Source of the DNA: VXOZ01 sp965220045
Lineage (GTDB): Bacteria; Chloroflexota; UBA11872; VXOZ01
Assembly (NCBI GenBank): GCA_965220045.1
Contig: OZ244803.1
Coordinates: 682,001 to 746,000 of the forward strand
Direction: 5' to 3'
DNA: 64,000 nucleotides
Below, piece by piece: positions 16,699-24,500 of the stretch (its first letter is position 1; each line of letters starts with the position of its first letter). Made by a program: the position numbers and the translations under genes. The notes beneath the pieces were generated by a model that did no database searches, had not been told where the DNA came from, and worked only from the letters and a program-made list of their open reading frames with translations.

Positions 16699-18975
16699 TC
16701 ATTGGAGAATGTGGGCGATATCGAACAGCACGAAGAGCGTCCCCAGGCCGATGATGCCGCTCCAGAAGAAGTGCAGCCCGACCTCGAATCGCCTGCACAG
16801 CCAAGTCCAGCAGTAGAGCACGGCTGCTTGACATGTCAGCAGAACAAGCAGAACGACGATGAGCAAGAAGAGATGATTGGTGTACTCCCGCCACAACGTT
16901 AACGACCAGAAGTCCAACCCCAAGACCACCGCGGGATGCTGCGGCCAGATGGCCACGCCCAGCAGCGTCCACGGAGGACGGCTGAGCACCGTTTGCATGA
17001 CGTCCGGTATGGTGATGAAAAAGAGATTTGCAACATCAGCGGCGAGTATCCAGAGGTGGGCGAATATAGGAGAAAACGGCGCCGCGAAGAGATTGAGGAC
17101 ACTCTCTCTGTCCTGCGGCAGACTTGAAGGGTGGGTGACATATGCTTGGGCTACCCGACCGGCCAAGAATGCGCCGCTCTCCGGTATTTGGGGGAGGATC
17201 TGGTTGCGCAAGAGGTCTAAGTATCCACCGTAGTGGTTGGCGACGGCAAGGGCTTGCACGGCAATGCCGGCGGCGCCAAGGGACACGGCGGCCCGCAATT
17301 CCCTCACCCCTTCGTCGAATAGGGCTTTTTCCAGGATTGGCGCGGCCATGATCAGCAGAAGCGGAACGGCAGGGACCAAATAGCGCGGCCCCCAGCTATC
17401 GCCGCCATACCAGTCGCCGGTAACGCTGTAGGCGATGAGATAGAGGAGTGGTATACCCGCGCACGGCAGCGCCCACCACTTGTGGCGGGCTATGAACGGA
17501 TAGCTCCCAAAGAGAGCAAGAATGAGGGGCGGAGCATAGATGAAGACGCTCTTTCCCGGGCTGAGCAGATTCCCGTAGAGGCCAATCCATATGGGCAAGT
17601 CAGGCCAGCTGGTGAGGTGCTCAACGAGGTCCGCCGGCAGTGGCGCCGGTACGTCGTATAGGGCTACGAGTGCCGCCAGCGCCGCTGCACCGAGAGCCGC
17701 AATCGGCGCTACGAACGCGAGGGTGCGCGCCAGAGCCCAACCAAGAGAACGCAGCAGACGTTGTGACCCTTGCAGAGAGACCAGCGCCGGTAGAGGCGCC
17801 AGTATGATCAGGTTCAGCGCGGTGATGTAACGTATGGAGATTCCGCCTAAGATGATGATGCCCGCCAACAGCACCCACCCTAACTGCTGATCTTGGACGC
17901 CGCGCAGTAGAAAGTACACTGTTCCCAATAGCGCCAGAGCAATTCCCGGTTCCGCAAAGTCGAATCCCGCATAGGGCCACGCCAGCGTGGCCAGGCCGAA
18001 GAGCAGAGTCAGGGCGAGAGCGACCTGGCTGTGGTAGCCCAGGCGGCGGGTGATCAAGAATATGAGTACGGCACTAAGGGCCGTAACCCAGGCGTTGGTA
18101 AAGAGCGCGAACAAGCGCATCACGTAGTCGGTGTTCTTCTGTTCCGACCACACTCTCTCGTCCGAACCGATGAGGATTGGCTCTTCGGTTTCAGCGTCTA
18201 TCAGGTTGAGGGAAGCAATGTGGAGGGTGCCTGCTTGATGGTGGTATTGAATCGCCACGCTGTTGACAGTCACTCGCTGCTGGAACTGCAGCTCCGAGAC
18301 GTAGATGCTTGACCTTGGCACCCCCAGGCGGCGAGCTACCGCGTTGGCCTTGGCATGAGCCACTTTCCCCAGCACGTCGGGGTGTTCGTAGGCCCCTTCC
18401 GCCGTGTCCACACCGGCTTTCATCTCGCCGAAGAACCGGCCCGCGGGTACGGTATCCAAGGTCAGTGTCGCGACGCGCGTACCGTTCGGTATGTTCTGCG
18501 ACGCCTCGAGATAGGAGAAGATGACGAGTCCCCTGGCGCGCGTATCCTCGAGGCGAATGTGAATGCTGTCGACGGTGTTGGGAGTGCCCCGCCGGGCGAG
18601 CACAGGGTATTCGGCAAGCCGATAGGAATGCCCCTCGTACCCCAAAGAGTCTTTCTGCGGGAGCACAGGATCGAGAATGGCGCCAAGAAACAAAGCAGGC
18701 TGCATCAATAGCGGCAGCCCGATTTCCCACGAGGCGAGCTCGCTGTAGTCTTGTGTGAGATCGGCATTCCCCCGGTCCAGGAGAAGACCGCGGCCTACGG
18801 CCTGTGCTGAGCGTCCTTCCGGACTATATGCATGGCCGCCGCCCGTGAGAGCATAGAGGAGGAAGAAGAAGAGGAAGATTGCACCAATCAACCCCGGCGA
18901 GTGTCGCGGAGCGTCTTCCAGGGTGGGCTCGAAGCCTGCGAGAGGTGTCGCGCGGGTAGAGTGAAAGCGGCTCAT
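16699..18975 (-). CDS. Large polytopic membrane protein, putative glycosyltransferase (GT39/ArnT-like)
   Basis: This 758-residue integral membrane protein has one hydrophobic segment near the N-terminus (LIGAIFLFFFLLYAL), a long hydrophilic part (about 50-220), and about ten further membrane segments to the C-terminus. The pattern GGGHAYSPEGRSAQAVGRGLL in the first loop, followed by the multi-pass body, recalls PMT/ArnT-type glycosyltransferases that use polyprenyl-phosphate sugars, but the canonical acidic motif is not clear. It may work in surface glycan synthesis together with the upstream O-antigen-ligase-like fusion. The ATG at 18975 was chosen because the extra 87 residues of the open frame before it look non-coding. 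Confidence 0.6.
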   Translation of the reverse strand: MSRFHSTRATPLAGFEPTLEDAPRHSPGLIGAIFLFFFLLYALTGGGHAYSPEGRSAQAVGRGLLLDRGNADLTQDYSELASWEIGLPLLMQPALFLGAILDPVLPQKDSLGYEGHSYRLAEYPVLARRGTPNTVDSIHIRLEDTRARGLVIFSYLEASQNIPNGTRVATLTLDTVPAGRFFGEMKAGVDTAEGAYEHPDVLGKVAHAKANAVARRLGVPRSSIYVSELQFQQRVTVNSVAIQYHHQAGTLHIASLNLIDAETEEPILIGSDERVWSEQKNTDYVMRLFALFTNAWVTALSAVLIFLITRRLGYHSQVALALTLLFGLATLAWPYAGFDFAEPGIALALLGTVYFLLRGVQDQQLGWVLLAGIIILGGISIRYITALNLIILAPLPALVSLQGSQRLLRSLGWALARTLAFVAPIAALGAAALAALVALYDVPAPLPADLVEHLTSWPDLPIWIGLYGNLLSPGKSVFIYAPPLILALFGSYPFIARHKWWALPCAGIPLLYLIAYSVTGDWYGGDSWGPRYLVPAVPLLLIMAAPILEKALFDEGVRELRAAVSLGAAGIAVQALAVANHYGGYLDLLRNQILPQIPESGAFLAGRVAQAYVTHPSSLPQDRESVLNLFAAPFSPIFAHLWILAADVANLFFITIPDVMQTVLSRPPWTLLGVAIWPQHPAVVLGLDFWSLTLWREYTNHLFLLIVVLLVLLTCQAAVLYCWTWLCRRFEVGLHFFWSGIIGLGTLFVLFDIAHILQ

Positions 18976-19345
18976 AGTAGCGATAGTAGCAGGGCGCGGA
19001 GCGCGGGAGCAACCGGACAAATGCTGCTGGCCGCGCGGGATGAAAAGAGTGGGTGGCGGCCATACGCTCGGAAACTTGCCCCACCGTTTTGTGACCTTGT
19101 CCCCGGTATAGAGACTCAGAGAGGATTCTGCTTGCGCCGGGTCTGCGGGCGGACTTTCCCGGGATATAACCGGCAGGCCACACGCGTGTATACGGTTCCA
19201 GGTGCAAGGAGTAGCGGGTTCGCTCCGGTTCGACACTCACTCGCTGAGCGTTCTATAGGAAGTGGAGTCAGGCGCAGGTCGAGCGGCAGGCTGCCGTAAG
19301 AGGAGGGCTCGCTGCCACGGGGGACTGTGCGTTGCCAACGTTGTA
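18976..19345. other. Intergenic region, nothing recognised
   Basis: This 370-base gap upstream of the membrane-protein gene and downstream of aroA shows no RNA gene, long repeat or convincing promoter. The long open frames crossing it are not conserved-looking. Confidence 0.5.
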
Positions 19346-20647
19346 CTAAGGGCGCGCGGGCTGTGAGGCGGTGTCCACGGCCTCTTCAAGGCGTTCAAAG
19401 AAATCGGGAAACGTCTTTGCGACACACTCATGGTTGTCGATCGCGACCCCGGGCAGCCGCAGGCCCACGAGCGCAAAGCTCATGGCGATGCGATGGTCGT
19501 CGTGGGGATCGATCGTGGCGCCCCGCATTGGACCCGGTTCGATGCGCAGGCTATCGTGCGATTCAGCTACAGTGACGCCTAGCTTGCGTAACTCTTGAGC
19601 GGTGGCGCTCACGCGGTCGGTCTCCTGCAAGCGCGTGTGGGCAATGCCGCGAATGACTGTCGGCCCCTCGGCAAATGGCGCCAGAGCGGCGAGCGTCATG
19701 AAGGTATCAGAGAAGGACCCCATGTCCACGTCCACGCCGCGCAGCTTGGCCGGCCCGCTGACTGTCACGTGGTCGGCGGCTTTCTGCACCCCGCAGCCCA
19801 TCGCCGATAATACGTCCACAAACTCCAAGTCTCCTTGGGCGGAATCTGCGCCGAGATTCTCCACTCGAACCATGCCCCCGGTCAGCGCCGCCAAGGCGAA
19901 AAAGTAGGATGCGGCGGAAGCATCCGGTTCGATATCGTACGTGCGCGCGGCATAGCGCTGTCCGGGCGCGACGTGGAAGCGCCGGTCTTCTTCGCGGGTT
20001 GCCACAACGCCGAAGTCCGCCATGCTCTTCATTGTCATGGCTATGTACTGACCGTGTATCAAGCGTCCTTGCACCGCCAGGTCCAGTCCCTCTCGCATGC
20101 AGGGCGCTGCCATGAGAAGTGCACTAAAATATTGACTGCTTTCGTCGCCGGCCATGTGGGCGGTACCGCCCCGCAGCCCGCTCCCGGCAACCTCAAGAGG
20201 TAGGCAGCCGTCGTTGTGTGCCGTGTGTATCATGCCGCCGAGTTGACGGAGGCTCGCGAGCAAGGGCCGCATCGGGCGCTCGCGCATGCGCGCGACGCCA
20301 TCAATACAATAGCGGCCGTGGCCCACAGCGGCGAGTGCCGTGAGAAACCGCGCGCTGGTGCCGGAAAGGCCCACGAAGAGTTCCGCCCGGCCGGCGGGAA
20401 TCCTTCCCCCTTTGCCTTTCACCGTAAACGTGCTGGCAGTGTCATCGGCACAGACCGGGATGCCAAGCTGGCGCAGCGCTTCCGCCATATACAGCGTGTC
20501 GTCGCTGAAGAGCGCCTGCCGCAGTGTAGAGGTGCCGTCGGCCAACGCGGCGATGATGAGCGCGCGATTGGTGTAGCTCTTCGAGCCCGGCAGGGTAACG
20601 GCGGCGCTTACGGGATGGTTGATTGGCGCGATGCGCTTCATGGTCAC
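19346..20647 (-). CDS. aroA: 3-phosphoshikimate 1-carboxyvinyltransferase (EPSP synthase)
   Basis: EPSP synthase transfers enolpyruvate from PEP to shikimate 3-phosphate, the sixth step of the shikimate pathway. The 433-residue product has LPGSKSYTNR (19-28), YDIEPDASAASYFFA and HDDHRIAMSFALVGLRLPG. The PEP/glyphosate loop reads VGLSGTSARF (92-101), where the family usually has GNAGTAMR: Gly96 and Arg100 are kept, but Leu replaces the conserved Asn94. GGAG lies 7 bases before the GTG at 20647, so that start was preferred to the ATG at 20641. The gene overlaps the upstream AhpD-like gene by 4 bases. It is the last of three genes behind the attenuator at 22.4-22.6 kb. Confidence 0.95.
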   Translation of the reverse strand: MTMKRIAPINHPVSAAVTLPGSKSYTNRALIIAALADGTSTLRQALFSDDTLYMAEALRQLGIPVCADDTASTFTVKGKGGRIPAGRAELFVGLSGTSARFLTALAAVGHGRYCIDGVARMRERPMRPLLASLRQLGGMIHTAHNDGCLPLEVAGSGLRGGTAHMAGDESSQYFSALLMAAPCMREGLDLAVQGRLIHGQYIAMTMKSMADFGVVATREEDRRFHVAPGQRYAARTYDIEPDASAASYFFALAALTGGMVRVENLGADSAQGDLEFVDVLSAMGCGVQKAADHVTVSGPAKLRGVDVDMGSFSDTFMTLAALAPFAEGPTVIRGIAHTRLQETDRVSATAQELRKLGVTVAESHDSLRIEPGPMRGATIDPHDDHRIAMSFALVGLRLPGVAIDNHECVAKTFPDFFERLEEAVDTASQPARP

Positions 20648-21186
20648 GCAGATTCTCCAAGGCCGAGTCCCTGAATTACCCGGTTCAGGTAGTTGAAGAG
20701 TGCGGTTTGCGTGGCAATCTCCACGATGGCAGCGTCGCTCAGTCCAAGCTGACGTAGTCTTTCAATGTCTTCTTCCACTACTTGAGCGGGCGTGGTGGTG
20801 AGCTTGGCAGCATACGCCAATAAGGCGCGGTCGGCCGCGGAAAGGGGCGCGGTGCGAAAGTCGCGCATGACTTCGGCCACGAGCGCTTCGTCCCGGGTGC
20901 GGTGGAGCAACAACCGGCTATGCAGCTCTTGGCAGAGGGCACAGCCGTTGATGACGGACACCACGGTCGCGATCAACTCGCGCTGTACCCGCGTCAACTC
21001 GCCGGGGCCGTAGGCGATGGCCCGGTGCAACTGGGCGAGGGGAATGATCGCGCGGGGCACGAGACTGTGCAAGCGTAGGAAATCGGGCACGCTGCTCCGC
21101 CGTCCCTCACCGAGAAGCTCTTGGTAGACCGCGCGTAACTGCCCCTCCGCTTCGTCCTCCGCTATCGTCTGCACCCAGGCGTTCAC
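20644..21186 (-). CDS. AhpD-like/carboxymuconolactone decarboxylase family protein
   Basis: This 180-residue protein is an all-helical AhpD-like fold protein, of the type often annotated as a peroxidase-related enzyme. It has the redox-type motif NGCALCQELHS, with two Cys three positions apart and a downstream His, as in alkylhydroperoxidase-like proteins. ELIATVVSVINGCALC is the most conserved stretch. It lies between the DAHP synthase gene (33-base gap) and aroA (4-base overlap), so it is co-transcribed with two shikimate-pathway genes. A role in protecting or processing an aromatic intermediate is possible but unproven; no such step is known in the standard pathway. Confidence 0.88.
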   Translation of the reverse strand: MNAWVQTIAEDEAEGQLRAVYQELLGEGRRSSVPDFLRLHSLVPRAIIPLAQLHRAIAYGPGELTRVQRELIATVVSVINGCALCQELHSRLLLHRTRDEALVAEVMRDFRTAPLSAADRALLAYAAKLTTTPAQVVEEDIERLRQLGLSDAAIVEIATQTALFNYLNRVIQGLGLGESA

Positions 21187-21219
21187 GAATGTGTTCCCAT
21201 GGTAGTAGGCGTGTTTTGG

Positions 21220-22269
21220 CTATGTGGTGGCGGCTTCCAATTCAGCGGTTGCTTCCGGCACTTCCCGTCCGACTGCGTTTGCCACTCTGCGGATGGCATC
21301 CATAATGTCAAAGAAGCGTGCCGGCGTGACGCTCTGCGGGCCGTCCGAGAGCGCGAGTTCAGGATTGGGGTGTACTTCAATCATGATTCCATCGGCGCCG
21401 GCGGCGACCGCGGCGAGCGCCATGGGCTTCACCAACTCCCACCGACCCGTGGCATGGCTGGGGTCGATGATGACCGGCAGGTGTGATTCTTCCTTAATGA
21501 CGGGAATGGCACTCAGATCCAGCGTGTTGCGGGTGGCCGTTTCGAACGTACGAATGCCCCGCTCGCAGAGGATCACGCGCATGTTGCCGGCGGCCATGAT
21601 GTATTCCGCTGACATCAGCAAGTCTTCGATCGAAGCCGCCATGCCGCGCTTGAGCAGCACCGGCTTATCGGTCTTGCCCACTTCCTGCAAGAGCGTGAAG
21701 TTTTGCATGTTGCGAGCGCCAAGCTGCAGGATGTCGACGTATTCGGCAACCAGTGAGACTCGGCGAGGGTCCATGACCTCAGTGATGAGCGGCAGGCCGG
21801 TAGCGTCTGCGGCGGTACGGAGCAGTTCCAGTCCTTGACCGCCCATGCCCTGGAAACTGTAGGGAGAGGTGCGCGGCTTGAAGGCGCCGCCGCGCAGAAT
21901 GTGTCCACCCGCTTCCTTTACGGCTTCCGCGGTGGCAACGATCTGCTCTTCACTCTCCACGCTGCAGGGGCCGCCGATGACGGCGACTTCATTGCTGCCG
22001 ATGGTCACGTTGCCCACGCGTATGTGCGTGTCGCCGCCGCCCTCGCCGCGCGCCGCGAATTTGTAGGGCTTGTCGACGGGGACGACCATTTCCACGCCCG
22101 GCAGCACCTGCACCCGCTCCATAATGCCGGGCGGACGCTTGCCGATGAGGCCGATTACGCTCTTGTTTACGCCCTGACTGATCGTAGATTCTACGCCGCT
22201 CTCTTCGATGCGCTGGCGTACGGTGTCGATTTGCTCCTGAGTCGCGTCGGTTCGCATTATGACTATCAT
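21220..22269 (-). CDS. aroF: 3-deoxy-7-phosphoheptulonate (DAHP) synthase
   Basis: DAHP synthase condenses PEP with erythrose 4-phosphate, the first committed step of aromatic amino acid synthesis. The 349-residue product is of the type I-beta form with an N-terminal ferredoxin-like regulatory domain (about 1-68), as in the Thermotoga enzyme, where that domain binds Tyr/Phe for feedback control. The barrel shows IGGPCSVES (98-106), ILRGGAFKPRTSPYSFQG, KPVLLKRGM and IDPSHATG. It is the first gene of an operon with the AhpD-like gene and aroA. It is preceded by a 350-base leader holding a promoter, a Tyr-rich leader peptide and an intrinsic terminator. Confidence 0.96.
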   Translation of the reverse strand: MIVIMRTDATQEQIDTVRQRIEESGVESTISQGVNKSVIGLIGKRPPGIMERVQVLPGVEMVVPVDKPYKFAARGEGGGDTHIRVGNVTIGSNEVAVIGGPCSVESEEQIVATAEAVKEAGGHILRGGAFKPRTSPYSFQGMGGQGLELLRTAADATGLPLITEVMDPRRVSLVAEYVDILQLGARNMQNFTLLQEVGKTDKPVLLKRGMAASIEDLLMSAEYIMAAGNMRVILCERGIRTFETATRNTLDLSAIPVIKEESHLPVIIDPSHATGRWELVKPMALAAVAAGADGIMIEVHPNPELALSDGPQSVTPARFFDIMDAIRRVANAVGREVPEATAELEAATT

Positions 22270-22416
22270 ATTCCTCTACCCTATGTGCCTTTCCTCTATG
22301 TGTGGACAGGCGCCCCTCATTGGGAAGCCGCGTCGACTGTCCGCTGGTTGTTGCCGCTCCGCTGGCGGGGTGTGACTGCTCTTGCGCTCTCTCGGTAGCA
22401 TCCACTCCTATCTACA

Positions 22417-22450
22417 AAAGAAAAAGCAGAAAGCTTGCCACTTTCTGCTT
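22417..22450 (-). terminator. Intrinsic terminator (attenuator) in the aro operon leader
   Basis: On the minus strand a 10-bp perfect stem (22441-22450 with 22424-22433: AAGCAGAAAG/CTTTCTGCTT) with a 7-base loop is followed by a T-rich run (complement of 22417-22424). It lies about 150 bases before the DAHP synthase start and about 55 bases after the leader-peptide stop. It is therefore placed to end transcription before the structural genes. Confidence 0.8.
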
Positions 22451-22452
22451 GC

Positions 22453-22527
22453 GCCGGAGGGTGTTCTTTCTCGCGTTCGTTGTCCGTTTGGACAACACAC
22501 TTCTGCTTAAGCCGGACCCTCCGGCTT
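22453..22527 (-). promoter_or_regulatory. Alternative RNA pairings between leader peptide and attenuator
   Basis: The end of the leader-peptide frame forms a hairpin AAGCCGGA-GGG-TCCGGCTT (22509-22527). Its GCCGGAGGGT (22516-22525, minus strand) is also perfectly complementary over 10 bases to ACCCTCCGGC (22453-22462), just before the terminator. A third hairpin TTGTCC-AAAC-GGACAA lies between, at about 22480-22495. In addition, AAGCAGAA at 22501-22508 repeats the 5' arm of the terminator and could compete for its 3' arm. These are mutually exclusive structures of the kind used in ribosome-mediated attenuation. Which pairing is the antiterminator is not certain. Confidence 0.55.
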
Positions 22528-22566
22528 GGTAAACAGATAATAATAGCTGCGAGCGAGAATTGACAC
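22507..22566 (-). CDS. Tyr-rich leader peptide of the aro operon
   Basis: A 20-codon frame starts at GTG 22566 and reads MSILARSYYYLFTKPEGPA. AAGGA lies 7 bases before the GTG. Codons 8-10 are three consecutive TAT (Tyr) and codon 12 is TTT (Phe). The peptide lies between a good promoter (22623-22652) and an intrinsic terminator (22417-22450) in front of the DAHP synthase gene. This is the arrangement of amino-acid leader peptides such as those of trp, phe and his operons: scarce charged tRNA-Tyr would stall the ribosome on the Tyr run and change the folding of the RNA downstream. Too short for standard gene finders. Confidence 0.75.
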   Translation of the reverse strand: MSILARSYYYLFTKPEGPA

Positions 22567-22622
22567 CCGTATTTCCTTGTTTTTATTGCAGACCGTGCCA
22601 CGCACGCTGCAAGGCAAATGGC

Positions 22623-22652
22623 ATAGTAACAGGTGCCACTAAAGCCTGTCAA
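22623..22652 (-). promoter_or_regulatory. Promoter of the aro operon
   Basis: On the minus strand TTGACA (22647-22652) and TACTAT (22623-22628) are separated by 18 bases. The predicted transcript starts about 50 bases before the leader-peptide GTG, which fits the attenuator arrangement. Confidence 0.6.
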
Positions 22653-22742
22653 ACGACGAAAACGGCCTGATGGCTGCGGTGCTTGGTACGGCGGACTGCG
22701 TATCCCTAAGCAGCGGCCGTGCTGCTGTTGGCGTGATGGCGG

Positions 22743-23339
22743 TTAGGGGCTGGGGCCAGGCAAGATCCAGCGGGCCAGGTTCTGTTCGACGTCAGCACAG
22801 TTCTGCAGCAAGAGATCCCGCCTCACGTGCGACCTGCCGCCCGCGGGCTGTCCCTCGCCGGATTGTACAGCCACGCAGAGTTCGGATTCTTGCAGGCGCA
22901 GTGTGCCCTCGCTGCTCAGCTCAAAGCGCTGCTGTTGCGAGTCGGAGCAGGGCCGTACGTAGAGTACGCCGTCGCCGGCTTCCAAACAGACGTCGTAGGC
23001 GTCCATGGAGAACTGGCCCGGTGCGGGATGATTGAGAATAAAGAGCTCATCGTCGGCGCCGGGTTTGCACGTGTGGGCCTGGAGCGGTGCATTCAGATTC
23101 AGATTGCTGCCAAAGCCCGCGACATCCACGCAGTAGAACTCCGGCTCATCGAGCGGGTCCCGCAGCATGATGAGGCTCTCGGCGGACGGTGTCGGCGCTG
23201 CGGGTACAGCCGTCGGCGACGGCACTACCGTTGGTTGTGCCGCGCTTGTGATAGTCACTTCGGACTGAAACTCAGTTTGGGACGCGCAGGAAACTAGAAG
23301 GGCAAGTCCTAGTAGGCACACAAGCAAACGAGTCTTCAT
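22743..23339 (-). CDS. Secreted lipoprotein with a ricin-type beta-trefoil-like domain
   Basis: This 198-residue protein has a lipoprotein signal (MKTRLLVCLLGLALLVSC, lipobox LVSC, Cys18). A Thr/Pro/Ser-rich linker follows (TVVPSPTAVPAAPTPS), then a Cys-rich domain. The domain has repeated patterns FYCVDVAGFGS, AHTCKPGADDELF, DVCLEAGDGVLYVRPC, SQQQRFEL and SELCVAVQSG, ending in QNLARWIL, which fits a ricin B-type carbohydrate-binding trefoil with paired cysteines. It is predicted to sit outside the membrane and bind glycans. The ATG at 23339 was chosen because it begins the signal peptide; a TTG at 23354 is possible. Confidence 0.7.
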   Translation of the reverse strand: MKTRLLVCLLGLALLVSCASQTEFQSEVTITSAAQPTVVPSPTAVPAAPTPSAESLIMLRDPLDEPEFYCVDVAGFGSNLNLNAPLQAHTCKPGADDELFILNHPAPGQFSMDAYDVCLEAGDGVLYVRPCSDSQQQRFELSSEGTLRLQESELCVAVQSGEGQPAGGRSHVRRDLLLQNCADVEQNLARWILPGPSP

Positions 23340-23481
23340 GATATGTGCTGACAACTCTCCTCATGTACGGCGACTGTCTCGTCGAGATTCTAGTCCTTGA
23401 ATGTGAATTCTTTGTGAACATTGAGGCGTGGCAGGCGTGTACTTTCCTCGATCTTTCCATACATCTAAACGGTCATTGTGC

Positions 23482-24495
23482 CTACGGGCGCACTTCAGCG
23501 CTCCGTACGGTGCGCTGCTCTTGGCTGGAACGACAGAGCATTTCGCAGGCGCGGAGCACTTCCAGGTTGTTGTGGCCGCTGATGCCGGGCTCGATGCCGT
23601 CCGCGATGTAGCGATAGAAACCGTCGATGACGCCTTGCTCGCTGCGAGCGGGACAGGGCGCGTGCGGCACTGTTTGGGGTGGCTGTGCCTTGCCAAAGTC
23701 TGCCTGTGGCGTTTCTTGCCACTGCCAATTCTCGCCGTCCCAGTCTAGTACACCTTCTGCGCTCTGCACGACGAAGCGGTAGTTGTTGAAGCTGGCGATG
23801 TGCGACATGGCGTACGTGGCAACGGCCCCGCCGGCAAAGCCCAGCACGCCGGAAATGCCGGCGTCATGGGGGTATTGCGACCAGGGCGCGGTGAAGCTGC
23901 GGGCAGTGACTTCAGCAACCGGCCCAAAGCAGAACACCAGGTTGTCGAGGTGGTGCACGCTCATGTCCCACACCATCGCAAAGTGATAATCCAACGTGCG
24001 GGGCGTGGGCCGATAGCGGTGGTGGACGAGATCGATGAGGTGCGGGGTGCCGTAGTCGCCGCTTGCGATAGCGGCTTTCAGTGTCTGCACTTCAGGTCGG
24101 TAGCGGTAGTTCTGGGAAACGCAAAATCTCACGCCGGCGCTCTCAGCTTCGGCTACCAGCGCGACGGCATCCTCCCAGTTTGTCGTCATACCTTTTTCTA
24201 CGAGCACGTGTTTGCCGGCCGCAAAGGCCAGTCGTGCGCACGGTCCGTGGTATGCAGTGGGCGTACAGATGATGACAGCGTCGGCAGGCACGGTTGCAAG
24301 CGCGTCTTCGAGCCGCGTGAAGGAAACCGAATCGCCCAGGCCTGTAACCGCCTGCGCCTCTGTCAGCAACTCGGCAGCGACGTCGACGAGGGCTACCGGT
24401 TGAAAGCGAGAATCGGCACCAAGTACCTCCAACGGCCAGCGACCGCGACGGCCGACGCCAACGTGAATTGTCCGTATAGGTGCGAGCTCTGCCAT
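23482..24495 (-). CDS. Gfo/Idh/MocA family oxidoreductase
   Basis: This 337-residue NAD(P)-dependent sugar or polyol dehydrogenase has an N-terminal Rossmann fold (IRTIHVGVGRRGRWPLEVL, then PVALVDV) and the family motif KHVLVEKGM, in which the Lys is usually catalytic. The C-terminal alpha/beta domain has VWDMSVHHLDNLVFC with the conserved His pair. The ATG at 24495 was chosen because AGGAGG lies 9 bases upstream; the ATG at 24504, overlapping the upstream stop, has only 1 base of spacing. It is directly downstream of an enolase-superfamily gene and almost certainly translated with it, so both probably act on the same sugar acid or polyol. Confidence 0.92.
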   Translation of the reverse strand: MAELAPIRTIHVGVGRRGRWPLEVLGADSRFQPVALVDVAAELLTEAQAVTGLGDSVSFTRLEDALATVPADAVIICTPTAYHGPCARLAFAAGKHVLVEKGMTTNWEDAVALVAEAESAGVRFCVSQNYRYRPEVQTLKAAIASGDYGTPHLIDLVHHRYRPTPRTLDYHFAMVWDMSVHHLDNLVFCFGPVAEVTARSFTAPWSQYPHDAGISGVLGFAGGAVATYAMSHIASFNNYRFVVQSAEGVLDWDGENWQWQETPQADFGKAQPPQTVPHAPCPARSEQGVIDGFYRYIADGIEPGISGHNNLEVLRACEMLCRSSQEQRTVRSAEVRP

Positions 24496-24500
24496 GGGGG

